Positions 31,744 through 41,583 are shown, counted from the first letter of the stretch. The stretch is DNA of 64,000 bases from JAPUEK01 sp963815355 (GCA_963815355.1 CAWFGJ010000010.1:124001-188000), one strand, 5' to 3'. Notes: generated by a model not told the origin, from the sequence alone. Program-made: numbers and translations.

Positions 31744-34407
31744 ATGATCCCAGCCCCTTATGCAGCGGATACGGATGACGGCGCACTCTTGGCCTACAAA
31801 GCATCGCTGCGTCAGGAACTGCACCGCCTTTGGCACAAGGTGATTGCCCGCCGCGCCCCGCAAGTCTTTACGCTGCTTGAGGGCACAGACCACGACCTGC
31901 CAAACGACACAGCGACAAGCCCCTGGCTGCAAGCGACCAACATCTGGTTCCAGCTGACCCGGATCATCGACGAAAACTTTGATGTCAAAGCCCGCCGGGC
32001 CGAAGAGGCGCTCCACGGTGCCGCAGCCGTTGAGGGCAGTTTCGCCCGCGCGATCGCCGACCTTGACCCAAAGATGACCGCCCGCGAATTCACCGAACTG
32101 GCCAGCCGGCTTTCGGTTGGCCCGACCTTGACCGCGCATCCGACTGAAGCCAAGCGGGTGACCGTGCTTGAAATCCACCGACGGATCTATCGCTCGCTGG
32201 TCTCGCTGGAAACCCAACGCTGGACTCCGCGCGAACGCGACGACATCTTGCTGGACATCGAAGGCGAGATTGATCTGCTATGGATGACGGGGGAGTTGCG
32301 GCTGGAACGGCCAAGCCTGTCGGACGAAATCGAATGGGGCCTTCAATTCTTTCGCGACGCCATTTTTGACGCGGTTCCGCAGGTTTATGAACGGTTCAAC
32401 GCCACCACCCAAAGCCGGTTTGGCGCGCAATTGCAGGCGGCCCCCTGTCTTCGGTTCCATTCCTGGATCGGGGGCGACCGCGACGGCAATCCCAACGTCA
32501 CCACCTCAGTCACGCGTGAGGCGATTGCCCGTGCCCGTCGGCTCATCCTCGATCGCTACATCGCGGTTCTGACCGCCGCCGCCGCGCGCATCAGCATCAC
32601 CTCACGGATCGTGCCTTTGCCGGTGGACAGCGCTGACCGCCTGCGCGCGCTGCTCGATGCGTCTGGCCAAGCGGGCCCGCTGGCCAAACGCCACCCCGGC
32701 GAGGTTTTCCGCCAAGCGCTTAGTGCGATGGCGGTGCGCATGGGCGCCACCCGCGACGGCGCCCCCTTTGCCTACCAAACCGTTCCGCAGTTCATCGCGG
32801 ATATTCAGGTGCTGGAACAGGCCCTTTGCGCCATTGGCGCGGAACGGTTGGCGCTGCGCTTGCTTGCGCCGATCCGCTGGCAGGCGGAAACCTTTGGCTT
32901 CCGGACGACGACCCTTGATGTTCGGCAGAACTCGACCGTGACCACAGCCGTGTTGCAAGAGCTTTGGGCCACGATGGGTGGGGCCCCCGAATTCGGCTCG
33001 GCGCTCTGGTCCGAACGGCTGCGGCGCGAGGTGGGCCAGCACGATTTGCCACCGGTTGACCGCGCGGCCCTTGGCCCAGACGCCTGTGAGTTGCTGGACC
33101 TGCTGGCCTTGATGCGGGACGCGCAAATCTCGGATGACCCCGAGGCCATCGGCCCCTTCATCCTGTCGATGAGCCGTTCCAGTGACGACATCCTCGCGGT
33201 CTATCTTCTGGCGCGCTATGCGGGGTTTGGCGCAGAAAAGTTGGATCTGCGGGTGGTCCCCCTGTTCGAGACCATTGACGATCTGCGCCACGCCCCCGCC
33301 GTTTTCGATGATGTGCTGACGGTGCCATTGGCACGCCGCAGCATGCGCCGCCGCGACGGCACAATTGAGGTGATGCTGGGCTATTCGGACAGTAACAAGG
33401 ATGGCGGCTTCATCTGTTCGATTTGGGAACTGGACAAGGCGCAACGCCGCCTGACCCAGACCTTGGCCCGACACGACAGCCGCCCGGTGTTTTTCCATGG
33501 CCGCGGCGGCTCAGTCAGCCGGGGGGGCGCGCCCACCGAACGCGCCATTGCCGCACAGCCGATTGGGACGGTGCAGGGCCAGTTGCGGATTACCGAACAG
33601 GGCGAGGTCGTCTCATCGAAATACGCCAACCGTGGCACGGCACAGAACCAGTTGGAACTCTTGGCTTCCTCGGTCCTGACTCAGATGGCAACACGGCTTC
33701 AAACCGTGGCCAGCCCGGAACACAGCGACGCGCTGGACGCCCTTTCCGGCATGTCGCAGGCCGCCTATTCCAACCTGCTGTCGATGCCGGGATTCATTGA
33801 TTATTTCCAGCAAGCCAGCCCGGTTGAGGAACTGGCGATGCTCAAGATCGGGTCGCGCCCGGCGCGCCGGTTCGGAGCCATGTCACTGGCCGACCTCAGG
33901 GCGATCCCTTGGGTCTTTGCATGGTCTCAAAACCGCCATCTCCTCACGGGTTGGTATGGCTTTGGCTCTGCGCTTCAGTCCTTTCGGCATGTGCGCGGGG
34001 CCGCAGGCGACGCGCTTTTGACCGAGATGTTCGCCCATCACAAGCTGTTCCGGCTTATGGTGGATGAGGTCGAGAAATCCCTTCTGGCCTCAGATATGGC
34101 GATTGCTGCGGACTATGCGGCTTTGGTCCAGGACCGTCAGATCCGCGAGACGATACTGCGCCGCATCACCGATGAACACCGCGCGACCGTTGAGGCGATC
34201 CTTGGCATCACCCAAAGCCCGGCCCTTGGTGCCCGCTTTCCGATGCTGGCCAGCCGTCTTGCCCTGCTGCGCCCGCAGCTTGACCGCACCAACCGGTTGC
34301 AGGTGGCCCTTCTGCGGGAGGCGCGGGCCGACACCTCCATGCGAACAATCGTCCCGTTGATGCAATCCATGAACTGCATCGCCGCCGGTCTGGGATGGAC
34401 CGGATAA
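31744..34407 (+). CDS. ppc: phosphoenolpyruvate carboxylase
   Basis: An 887-residue PEP carboxylase, making oxaloacetate from PEP and bicarbonate in the serine cycle. The catalytic histidine lies in GPTLTAHPTEAKR (about residues 130-142). Other family motifs are SWIGGDRDGNPNVT, GYSDSNKDGG and FHGRGGSVSRGGAP (PEP and bicarbonate binding). The start is 3 bases after the hprA stop, with no strong ribosome site, so it probably depends on coupling. Serine-cycle enzymes of this class are often less sensitive to allosteric control, but that cannot be read here. Confidence 0.93.
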   Translation: MIPAPYAADTDDGALLAYKASLRQELHRLWHKVIARRAPQVFTLLEGTDHDLPNDTATSPWLQATNIWFQLTRIIDENFDVKARRAEEALHGAAAVEGSFARAIADLDPKMTAREFTELASRLSVGPTLTAHPTEAKRVTVLEIHRRIYRSLVSLETQRWTPRERDDILLDIEGEIDLLWMTGELRLERPSLSDEIEWGLQFFRDAIFDAVPQVYERFNATTQSRFGAQLQAAPCLRFHSWIGGDRDGNPNVTTSVTREAIARARRLILDRYIAVLTAAAARISITSRIVPLPVDSADRLRALLDASGQAGPLAKRHPGEVFRQALSAMAVRMGATRDGAPFAYQTVPQFIADIQVLEQALCAIGAERLALRLLAPIRWQAETFGFRTTTLDVRQNSTVTTAVLQELWATMGGAPEFGSALWSERLRREVGQHDLPPVDRAALGPDACELLDLLALMRDAQISDDPEAIGPFILSMSRSSDDILAVYLLARYAGFGAEKLDLRVVPLFETIDDLRHAPAVFDDVLTVPLARRSMRRRDGTIEVMLGYSDSNKDGGFICSIWELDKAQRRLTQTLARHDSRPVFFHGRGGSVSRGGAPTERAIAAQPIGTVQGQLRITEQGEVVSSKYANRGTAQNQLELLASSVLTQMATRLQTVASPEHSDALDALSGMSQAAYSNLLSMPGFIDYFQQASPVEELAMLKIGSRPARRFGAMSLADLRAIPWVFAWSQNRHLLTGWYGFGSALQSFRHVRGAAGDALLTEMFAHHKLFRLMVDEVEKSLLASDMAIAADYAALVQDRQIRETILRRITDEHRATVEAILGITQSPALGARFPMLASRLALLRPQLDRTNRLQVALLREARADTSMRTIVPLMQSMNCIAAGLGWTG

Positions 34408-34424
34408 CCCCAAAGGAGACACCG

Positions 34425-35732
34425 ATGACCGCCACAATGCCCGCGCGAGGCCCCGACGCTGGATTCTTCAGCGAACCCCTTGCGTCCCGCGATCCGGAAT
34501 TGTTCCGCACCATCAGCCAGGAACTTGGCCGCCAGCGCTTTGAGATCGAACTGATCGCGTCCGAAAACATCGTCTCGCGCGCTGTGATGGAGGCGCAGGG
34601 CTCTGTTATGACCAACAAATACGCCGAAGGCTATCCGGGAAAACGCTATTACGGCGGCTGCCAGTATGTCGATATCGCCGAAACCCTCGCGATAGACCGG
34701 GCGTGCCAACTCTTTGGCTGTGGATTTGCCAATGTGCAGCCAAATTCGGGAAGTCAGGCGAACCAAGGCGTGTTTCAGGCCCTGATCCAACCCGGCGATA
34801 CGATCTTGGGCATGTCGCTGGATGCGGGCGGTCACCTGACGCATGGCGCCGCACCCAACCAGTCGGGCAAGTGGTTCAAGGCGGTGCAATACGGCGTGCG
34901 CGCGCAGGACCTGACCCTTGACTACGATCAGGTGCAGGCACTCGCAATCGAACATCGACCAAAGATGATCATCGCCGGCGGCTCGGCCATTCCGCGGATC
35001 ATTGATTTCGCGCGGATGCGGGAAATAGCCGACTCTGTCGGGGCCTATTTGCTGGTCGATATGGCGCATTTCGCGGGTCTGGTTGCCGCTGGGCTTTACC
35101 CCAGCCCCTTCCCGCACGCGCATGTGGTGACCACGACGACGCATAAAACCCTGCGCGGCCCCCGCGGCGGCATGATCCTGACCGATAACGAAGACATCGC
35201 CAAAAAGATCAACTCGGCCATCTTCCCCGGCATCCAGGGCGGCCCCTTGATGCATGTCATCGCCGCCAAAGCCGTGGCCTTTGGCGAGGCGCTGCGACCG
35301 GAGTTCAAAGCCTATGCCAGCCAAGTCATCGTCAACGCGCAGGCCTTGGCCGATGAATTGCGCAAGGGCGGGCTCGATATCGTGACGGGCGGCACTGACA
35401 CCCATCTGATGCTGGTGGATCTGCGGCCCAAGGGCGTCAAAGGCAATGCGACGGAAAAGGCGCTGGGCCGGGCGCATATCACCTGCAACAAAAACGGCAT
35501 CCCGTTCGACAGCGAAAAACCCACGATCACCAGCGGCGTGCGCCTTGGCACGCCCGCCGGCACCACGCGTGGTTTTGGCACGGCCGAATTCCGGCAGATC
35601 GGTCAATGGATCACCGAAGTCGTCGATGGTCTTGCGTCTGGCGGCGCAGAGGGTAACGCCTCGGTCGAGGCACAGGTGCGTGCCAAAGTTGAGGCGCTGT
35701 GCAAAACCTTCCCGATTTACGCGGGCCTCTGA
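34425..35732 (+). CDS. glyA: serine hydroxymethyltransferase
   Basis: A 435-residue PLP enzyme joining glycine with methylene-tetrahydrofolate to give serine, the point where C1 units enter the serine cycle. Motifs are ELIASENIVSRAVMEAQGS, NKYAEGYPGKRYYGG and the PLP lysine in HVVTTTTHKTLRGPRGG. ATG 34425 has AAAGGAG 8 bases upstream; the in-frame extension to 34395 lies inside ppc. A second, housekeeping glyA elsewhere on the chromosome is likely, as this copy is the last gene of the serine-cycle operon. Confidence 0.93.
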   Translation: MTATMPARGPDAGFFSEPLASRDPELFRTISQELGRQRFEIELIASENIVSRAVMEAQGSVMTNKYAEGYPGKRYYGGCQYVDIAETLAIDRACQLFGCGFANVQPNSGSQANQGVFQALIQPGDTILGMSLDAGGHLTHGAAPNQSGKWFKAVQYGVRAQDLTLDYDQVQALAIEHRPKMIIAGGSAIPRIIDFARMREIADSVGAYLLVDMAHFAGLVAAGLYPSPFPHAHVVTTTTHKTLRGPRGGMILTDNEDIAKKINSAIFPGIQGGPLMHVIAAKAVAFGEALRPEFKAYASQVIVNAQALADELRKGGLDIVTGGTDTHLMLVDLRPKGVKGNATEKALGRAHITCNKNGIPFDSEKPTITSGVRLGTPAGTTRGFGTAEFRQIGQWITEVVDGLASGGAEGNASVEAQVRAKVEALCKTFPIYAGL

Positions 35733-35751
35733 TCCGCAACTGGCCCAAAAA

Positions 35752-35773
35752 AAGCCGCCCCTAGGGGCGGCTT
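35752..35773. terminator. terminator between glyA and gmaS
   Basis: Near-perfect palindrome AAGCCGCCCC-TA-GGGGCGGCTT. An A-run on its left reads as a T-run on the minus strand, so it is a strong terminator for gmaS and probably also stops glyA transcripts. Confidence 0.8.
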
Positions 35774-35802
35774 AAGTCGGGGGACAAGTCAGGGGCCCTG
35801 GA

Positions 35803-37110
35803 TTAGATATCCAGGGTGTTTTCGTGCTCCCACCGCGAGAAATGTGACACAAAGCTGTTCCATTCCTCGTGCTTCAGCTTGAGGTAGGCTGAGGAGAACT
35901 CTTCGCCCATCATCGCCTTCAGCGTGGTGTCCGCATCATAGGCCCGCAGCGCATCCAACAGGTTGAGCGGAAGTTTAGGCCCGCCCTTGATCAGATGCCC
36001 TTCGGTATACATGTTCACGTCCGAGCGCGGACCCGGATCGGCCTTTGTCCGCACGCCATCAAGCCCTGCGGCAAGGATGACGGCGTTCAGCAGGTAGGGG
36101 TTTGCTGCACCATCAGGCAGGCGCAGCTCAAACCGGCCCGGACCGGGGACACGCACCATATGGGTGCGGTTGTTGCCCGTCCAAGTCAGCGAATTCGGCG
36201 CCCAAGTTGAACCCGAAGACGTGCGGGGCGCGTTGATCCGCTTGTAGCTGTTGACCGTGGGGTTGCAGATCGCGGTCAGCGCCGAGCCATGTTTCATGAT
36301 CCCGCCAAGGAAATGGTGTCCCTGTTCGGAAAGGCCAAGCGGGTTCTTGCTGTCGGCAAAGGCATTGGTCTTGCCGTCGGTTGACCAGACGGAAATATGC
36401 GCGTGCAGCCCGTTGCCCGTCAGACCCTGGAAGGGCTTTGGCATGAAGGTGGCCCGCAATCCGTGCTGTTCTGCGACCGATTTCAGCATGAACTTGAAGA
36501 ACGACAGCTTGTCCGAGGTGGCAAGCACGTCATCGTATTTCCAGTTCATCTCAAACTGGCCGGTCGCGTCTTCGTGGTCGCTTTGATAGGGCTCCCAGCC
36601 CAGATCTTCCATGTAGTTGCTGACCTGCGAGATCACATCATACATGCGCATGATCGCCAACTGATCATAGCAGGGTTTTTTGGCGGTGTCGTATTCGTCC
36701 GCGACCTTGGTGCCGCACGGTGCCAGCAAGAAGAACTCCGGCTCGACCCCGGTCTTGACGCGCAGCCCGTCCTTTGCGCATTCCTCAACCAGACGGCGCA
36801 AGACGTTGCGAGGCGCTTGCGCGACCGAGTTGCGTTCCATCACCGGGTTGGCGGGTAGCCACGCAACCTCGGGTTTCCACGGCAACTGGATCGCCGCGTC
36901 GGCGTCCGGCACAGCCATCATGTCCGGGTGGGCGGCGGTCAGGTCCAGCCATGTCGCAAAGCCGGCAAAGCCCGCGCCATCTTCTTCCATGTCCTCAATC
37001 ATCCGCGCGGGAACCAGCTTGGCGCGCTGGCTTCCGAACAGATCTGTATAGGAAATCATGAAGAACTTGATGCCTTTTTCGTTGGCATAGGCAGCCAGTT
37101 TTTTGGCCAT
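35803..37110 (-). CDS. gmaS: gamma-glutamylmethylamide synthetase (glutamine-synthetase-like)
   Basis: A 435-residue member of the glutamine synthetase fold, with the metal-ligand segment TGVEPEFFLLAPCG and the NGLHAHISVW segment. By its position after mgsABC it is GmaS, ligating methylamine to glutamate with ATP, rather than a housekeeping GlnA. It is shorter than GlnA (about 470 residues) and lacks the adenylylation tyrosine loop as far as I can see. GGGAG precedes the ATG. Its product feeds MgsABC. Automatic annotation may call it a type III glutamate-ammonia ligase. Confidence 0.9.
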   Translation of the reverse strand: MAKKLAAYANEKGIKFFMISYTDLFGSQRAKLVPARMIEDMEEDGAGFAGFATWLDLTAAHPDMMAVPDADAAIQLPWKPEVAWLPANPVMERNSVAQAPRNVLRRLVEECAKDGLRVKTGVEPEFFLLAPCGTKVADEYDTAKKPCYDQLAIMRMYDVISQVSNYMEDLGWEPYQSDHEDATGQFEMNWKYDDVLATSDKLSFFKFMLKSVAEQHGLRATFMPKPFQGLTGNGLHAHISVWSTDGKTNAFADSKNPLGLSEQGHHFLGGIMKHGSALTAICNPTVNSYKRINAPRTSSGSTWAPNSLTWTGNNRTHMVRVPGPGRFELRLPDGAANPYLLNAVILAAGLDGVRTKADPGPRSDVNMYTEGHLIKGGPKLPLNLLDALRAYDADTTLKAMMGEEFSSAYLKLKHEEWNSFVSHFSRWEHENTLDI

Positions 37111-37138
37111 TTATATAACTCCCTGTCGTTCTGTTGAA

Positions 37139-38464
37139 TTAGAAGCCGGCCTTGCCGGGGTACCAATCGGTGCCGGCCAAGGGGATCCGCGCCATTGCAG
37201 CGGCTTCCATGGTCAGGGCGCAAAGATCCTCCGGCTCCAGGTTGTGCAGGTGGTTCTTTCCGCAAGCCCGCGCGATCGTCTGCGCCTCCAACGTCATCAC
37301 CTTCAGGTAGTTCTTCAGGCGACGGCCCCCCAGAACAGGGTCAAAACGGCCCGACAATTCGGGGTCTTGGGTCGTGATGCCTGCCGGGTCGCGGCCTTCG
37401 TGCCAGTCGTCATAGGCGTCCGCGGTGGTGCCCAGCTTCTGGTATTCGGATTCCCACTTGGGGTCATTGTCGCCCAGCGCGATCAACGCGGCGGTGCCAA
37501 TGGCCACCGCATCTGCACCCAGCGCCATTGCTTTGGCCACATCCGCACCGCTGCGGATACCGCCCGAGACGATCAGTTGCACTTTACGGTGCATGCCAAG
37601 GTCTTGCAGGGCTTTCACCGCCAGCGGGATACAGGCCAGGATCGGCATGCCGACATGCTCAATGAACACATCCTGCGTCGCCGCAGTGCCGCCTTGCATG
37701 CCGTCCAGAACCACCACGTCTGCCCCGGCCTTTACGGCAAGTGCGGTGTCGTAATAGGGGCGCGCGCCGCCGATCTTGACGTAGATCGGCTTTTCCCAAT
37801 CCGTGATCTCGCGGATCTCCATGATCTTGATCTCAAGATCATCGGGGCCGGTCCAGTCCGGGTGACGACAGGCCGAGCGCTGATCAATGCCCTTCGGCAG
37901 GTTGCGCATCATCGCCACGCGGTCCGAAATCTTCTGGCCCAAAAGCATGCCGCCACCGCCTGGCTTGGCACCTTGACCCACCACGACCTCAATCGCATCG
38001 GCCCGGCGCAAGTCGTCGGGGTTCATGCCGTAGCGGCTTGGCAGATACTGATAGACCAGCGTCTTGGAATGGCCGCGCTCTTCTTCGGTCATGCCGCCGT
38101 CGCCGGTTGTGGTCGAAGTGCCGGCCTCTGTGGCGCCGCGCCCCAAAGCCTCTTTGGCCGGGCCCGAAAGCGCACCAAAGGACATGCCGGCGATCGTGAT
38201 CGGAATGTCCAGATGGATCGGCTTTTTGGCAAAACGTGTGCCCAGCCAGACGTCGGTTGCGCATTTCTCGCGGTACCCCTCCAACGGGTAGCGCGAAATG
38301 GAGGCGCCAAGAAACAGCAGGTCATCGAAGTGGGGCAGGTGGCGCTTTGTGCCGCCGCCACGGATGTCATAGATGCCAGATGCTGCGGCGCGGCGGATCT
38401 CGGCGTTGACGGCGGGTGTGAAGGTTGCCGAAAAACGCGGGGGGGTTTTGGGGAATTCGGTCAT
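37139..38464 (-). CDS. mgsC: N-methylglutamate synthase subunit C (FMN-binding glutamate-synthase domain)
   Basis: A 441-residue protein matching the FMN/iron-sulfur half of the large glutamate synthase subunit. The FMN barrel carries SFGALSGPAKEALGRGA, the GAKPGGGGMLLGQKI loop and DVVVLDGMQGGTAAT. In the N-methylglutamate pathway MgsABC replaces the three domains of GltB with separate proteins and makes N-methylglutamate from methylamine (as its glutamyl amide) and 2-oxoglutarate or glutamate. It is third in mgsABC-gmaS, 10 bases after mgsB. Confidence 0.88.
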   Translation of the reverse strand: MTEFPKTPPRFSATFTPAVNAEIRRAAASGIYDIRGGGTKRHLPHFDDLLFLGASISRYPLEGYREKCATDVWLGTRFAKKPIHLDIPITIAGMSFGALSGPAKEALGRGATEAGTSTTTGDGGMTEEERGHSKTLVYQYLPSRYGMNPDDLRRADAIEVVVGQGAKPGGGGMLLGQKISDRVAMMRNLPKGIDQRSACRHPDWTGPDDLEIKIMEIREITDWEKPIYVKIGGARPYYDTALAVKAGADVVVLDGMQGGTAATQDVFIEHVGMPILACIPLAVKALQDLGMHRKVQLIVSGGIRSGADVAKAMALGADAVAIGTAALIALGDNDPKWESEYQKLGTTADAYDDWHEGRDPAGITTQDPELSGRFDPVLGGRRLKNYLKVMTLEAQTIARACGKNHLHNLEPEDLCALTMEAAAMARIPLAGTDWYPGKAGF

Positions 38465-38474
38465 TGGGACTGCC

Positions 38475-39164
38475 TCAGTACGCCGACGCGTTGTCGATGT
38501 TGAAATTATAGAGCTTGCGGGCCGAGCCGTAGCGCTTGAACTCTTCGGGCTTGGCCAGATGGTCCGCTTCGCCGCGCTTCAAAAGATCGGCCAGCAGCTC
38601 CAGATGCTCCGGACGCATCTCTTTTTCGATGCAATCGGCCCCAAGCGATTTGACGGTGCCACGCACGAACAGACGCGCCTCATACAGGCTGTCGCCAAGC
38701 GCGTCACCGGCATCGCCCAGCACAACCAGAGTGCCCGATTGCGCCATGAACGCCGACATATGCCCGATGTTGCCGTGCACCACGATGTTGATGCCTTTCA
38801 TCGACACGCCGCAACGCGAGCTGGCGTTGCCTTTGACAACCAGCAGCCCGCCCTGACCGGTCGCACCCGCATACTGCGATGCGTTGCCGTCAATGATCAC
38901 GCTGCCCGACATCATGTTTTCCGCAACACCCGGCCCGGCAGAGCCTTTGATGCGCACCGTCGCAAGCTTGTTCATCCCGGCGCAATAGTAGCCGGTGGAA
39001 CCGTGCACGGTCACATCAATGGGGGCGTCCAGACCAACGGCGATCGCATGCGCACCCTTTGGGTTTTGCACAGACCATTCCGTCTGGTTGGTCTGGCCCT
39101 TCAGCGCGTGGAGCGCGGTATTCAGGGCGCGAAGCCCCTGTGCCTCAAGGTCGAATGTCTGCAT
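38475..39164 (-). CDS. mgsB: N-methylglutamate synthase subunit B (GXGXG domain)
   Basis: A 229-residue protein consisting of the right-handed beta-helix GXGXG domain of glutamate synthase (for example HGSTGYYCAGMN, VIDGNASQYAGATGQGG and VVHGNIGHMSAFMAQ repeats). This domain is structural and links amidotransferase and synthase parts. The start at 39164 is 1 base after the mgsA stop; the longer frame upstream is a shadow of mgsA. Confidence 0.88.
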   Translation of the reverse strand: MQTFDLEAQGLRALNTALHALKGQTNQTEWSVQNPKGAHAIAVGLDAPIDVTVHGSTGYYCAGMNKLATVRIKGSAGPGVAENMMSGSVIIDGNASQYAGATGQGGLLVVKGNASSRCGVSMKGINIVVHGNIGHMSAFMAQSGTLVVLGDAGDALGDSLYEARLFVRGTVKSLGADCIEKEMRPEHLELLADLLKRGEADHLAKPEEFKRYGSARKLYNFNIDNASAY

Positions 39165-39165
39165 G

Positions 39166-40062
39166 TCAGTGCTTCCAGAAGTAAACGGTTGCGGGCTCGG
39201 GTTCCCAGACGCGGGCATCTTCGATGCCCGGCAGGCTGACCAAGGCCCGATACTCTGACCCGAAGGCCACATACTGATCGGTTTCGGCCATGACGGCGGG
39301 TTTGCAGGCGATCGGGTCGCGCACGACGCCAAAACCATCCTGAGTGCCGACGACAAAGGTGAAAAAGCCGTCGAGGTCTTCCAGCGTGCCTTCCAGCGCC
39401 TCGCCCAAAGTGGCCCCGTTCTTCATCCGCCAGGTCAGGTAAGCGGCCCCAACCTCGGTGTCGTTCATGGTCTCGGTGAAGATCCCTTCATGGGCCAACA
39501 TGCGGCGCAAGCTGTTGTGGTTCGACAATGAGCCGTTGTGCACAAGACACTGATCCGGCCCGGTCGAAAAGGGGTGCGCGCCCATCGTGGTCACCGCAGA
39601 TTCGGTCGCCATGCGGGTGTGGCCGATGCCGTGGGTGCCCTTCATCTTGGCCACATCAAAGCGGGCGGCGACGTCTTTGGGCAGACCCACTTCCTTATAG
39701 ATCTCAAGGCTGTCGCCGACGCTCATCACCTTTACGGCGGGGCGCAGATGCAGCAGGGCCGAACGGGCCGCTGCAACCTGATCGGCCGGGATCTCCAGCA
39801 CGGCGTGGGTGCTTTTGATCAACATAAGCACCGGTTTCCCGATCGCATTCTTCAGATCTTCGTCAAGATTGACAAAGTCCTTTTCGGGATGCGCCGATTG
39901 GACAGTGATCTTGGCAAGACCGTCCCCGGCCCCCCCATAGATCGCAATGCCTGCGCTGTCGGGGCCGCGGTCGGTCATGGTGATAAGCATGTCCGTCAGC
40001 ATTGCGCCGAGTTTGGGTTCAAGTGATTTGTCTTTGAGGAACAAGCCGACAATGCCGCACAT
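39166..40062 (-). CDS. mgsA: N-methylglutamate synthase subunit A (class II glutamine amidotransferase)
   Basis: A 298-residue Ntn-type amidotransferase that begins with the catalytic cysteine (MCGIVGLFL). It carries GHTRMATESAVTTMGAHPFS and LVHNGSLSNHNSLRR, the substrate and oxyanion motifs of the family. It releases the methylamine (or ammonia) group from the glutamyl amide for transfer within MgsABC. It is the first gene of the operon; a divergent 381-base region separates it from dmmD. Confidence 0.9.
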   Translation of the reverse strand: MCGIVGLFLKDKSLEPKLGAMLTDMLITMTDRGPDSAGIAIYGGAGDGLAKITVQSAHPEKDFVNLDEDLKNAIGKPVLMLIKSTHAVLEIPADQVAAARSALLHLRPAVKVMSVGDSLEIYKEVGLPKDVAARFDVAKMKGTHGIGHTRMATESAVTTMGAHPFSTGPDQCLVHNGSLSNHNSLRRMLAHEGIFTETMNDTEVGAAYLTWRMKNGATLGEALEGTLEDLDGFFTFVVGTQDGFGVVRDPIACKPAVMAETDQYVAFGSEYRALVSLPGIEDARVWEPEPATVYFWKH

Positions 40063-40128
40063 GTTTGTGATTCCCTAGCTGATGTAATTTCAAGCTAGCA
40101 GCAGGAGTCCGTTACAGCAACTAAGAAG

Positions 40129-40156
40129 AAACATTTTTTCTTGTGGGAATAATTTT
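40129..40156. promoter_or_regulatory. A/T-rich conserved elements upstream of mgsA
   Basis: AAACATTTTTTCTTG (40129-40143) differs by one base from 58623-58637 before the second APC permease. GAATAATTTT (40147-40156) matches the core of the 26399-26414 element. Together they are candidate regulator sites for the mgs operon. Apart from these and the 40242 element, the 381-base gap 40063-40443 shows no gene. Confidence 0.4.
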
Positions 40157-40241
40157 CCACCCTTGAACCGGCCTGCCTGCCTAACGATTACGCGTCAAGG
40201 CACTGGTTACCCCGCGGGTTGCGATAAATATCCCCGTAGTG

Positions 40242-40257
40242 AAAAATTATTCTTGAC
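40242..40257 (+). promoter_or_regulatory. conserved 16-base element upstream of dmmD
   Basis: AAAAATTATTCTTGAC, identical to the element before mcl (26414-26399, minus strand). CTTGAC can serve as the -35; a shared TCATCGC follows 11-12 bases later at both places. Confidence 0.55.
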
Positions 40258-40443
40258 GGGGCGGGTGCCTCATCGCCATCCTGCTGGTCAAGCCGCCGCT
40301 GCCTCTAATTCTTGGGGGCTTCGGCTGCAAAATCTGCTCGCTGAACTTTTTCGCTTTGCGACCACACTCACGAAGTGCCTGCCCGGATGAATGTCGGCCT
40401 TAAGGTGGCCAGACAGGGCAGCAAAACAATAGGGAGATATATA

Positions 40444-41583
40444 ATGACTGCTTCTTGGAGGTTTTCGGCCCTTGCCGATCGTCACCGCGCCCTCGGCTCT
40501 GATCTGGAAGACTGGAGCGGGATGGGCACGGCGTGGTCCTATGCCAAGGGTGACCCGGAGCAGGAATATCTGGCGATCCGCACCAAAGCGGGGCTGATGG
40601 ATGTCTCGGGCCTGAAGAAAGTCCACCTGACCGGCGCGGGTGCAAGCCACGTGATTGACCGCGCCACCTCGCGCAACGTCGAAAAGATCATGCCGGGCCG
40701 TTCGGTCTATGCGACGATGTTGAACGACGCGGGCAAGTTCGTTGATGACTGTGTGATCTACCGGATGGGGCCGAACAGTTGGATGGTCGTCCACGGTTCG
40801 GGCGGCGGGTTTGAACAACTGACACTTGCCGCGTCTGGCCGCGATGTTTCGGTGCGCTTTGACGATAACCTGCATGACCTTTCCTTGCAGGGGCCGCTGG
40901 CTGTGGAATATCTGGAAAAACATGTGCCCGGTATCCGTCAGCTGAATTACTTCAGCCACATGCAGACATCGCTGTTCGGCTTGCCGGTGATGATCTCGCG
41001 CACCGGTTATACGGGTGAGCGCGGCTACGAACTGTTTTGCCGGTATCAGGATGCCCCCGCGATCTGGGACCGCATCCTTGAGGAAGGCGCGGGCATGGGG
41101 ATCATTCCTTGCCGTTTTACCACGCTGGACCTGCTGCGCACCGAAAGCTACCTGCTGTTCTTTCCCTATGACAATTCGGAAATGTATCCGTTCGACAACG
41201 AAGGCCCCGGTGACACGCTGTGGGAATTGGGCCTCGATTTCACGGTATCACCGGGCAAAACCGGCTTCCGTGGCGCGGAAGAGCATTACCGCCTGAAGGG
41301 CAAGGAGCGCTTCAAGATCTGGGGCCTCAAAATGGAAGGCACCAATGCGCCCGGCAACGGCGCCCCGGTGTTCCGCGGCGACAAGCAAGTCGGCGTTGTG
41401 ACCCAAGCGATGTATTCCTCGCTGAACAAGCACAACATCGCCATTGCCCGTCTGCCCGTGGATTGCGCCAATGACGGCACCAAGCTGACGGTTCGCTGTG
41501 GTACCCACGGCGAGATCGCTGCCACCACCCATTCGATGCCGTTCTACGATATCGACAAAAAGCGTCGGACCGCCAAAGGCTGA
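40444..41583 (+). CDS. dmmD: GcvT-family aminomethyltransferase of the dimethylamine cluster (DmmD)
   Basis: A 379-residue tetrahydrofolate-binding GcvT-fold protein, covering the full aminomethyltransferase domain (YLAIRTKAGLMDVSGLKKVHLTGAGA, ISRTGYTGERGYELFCR, LDLLRTESYLLFF). It probably accepts the C1 unit released by dimethylamine demethylation onto tetrahydrofolate. The gene order dmmD-A-B-C matches that described for marine roseobacters. ATG 40444 has GGGAG at 40430-40434; the upstream in-frame ATG at 40375 lacks support. Confidence 0.87.
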   Translation: MTASWRFSALADRHRALGSDLEDWSGMGTAWSYAKGDPEQEYLAIRTKAGLMDVSGLKKVHLTGAGASHVIDRATSRNVEKIMPGRSVYATMLNDAGKFVDDCVIYRMGPNSWMVVHGSGGGFEQLTLAASGRDVSVRFDDNLHDLSLQGPLAVEYLEKHVPGIRQLNYFSHMQTSLFGLPVMISRTGYTGERGYELFCRYQDAPAIWDRILEEGAGMGIIPCRFTTLDLLRTESYLLFFPYDNSEMYPFDNEGPGDTLWELGLDFTVSPGKTGFRGAEEHYRLKGKERFKIWGLKMEGTNAPGNGAPVFRGDKQVGVVTQAMYSSLNKHNIAIARLPVDCANDGTKLTVRCGTHGEIAATTHSMPFYDIDKKRRTAKG

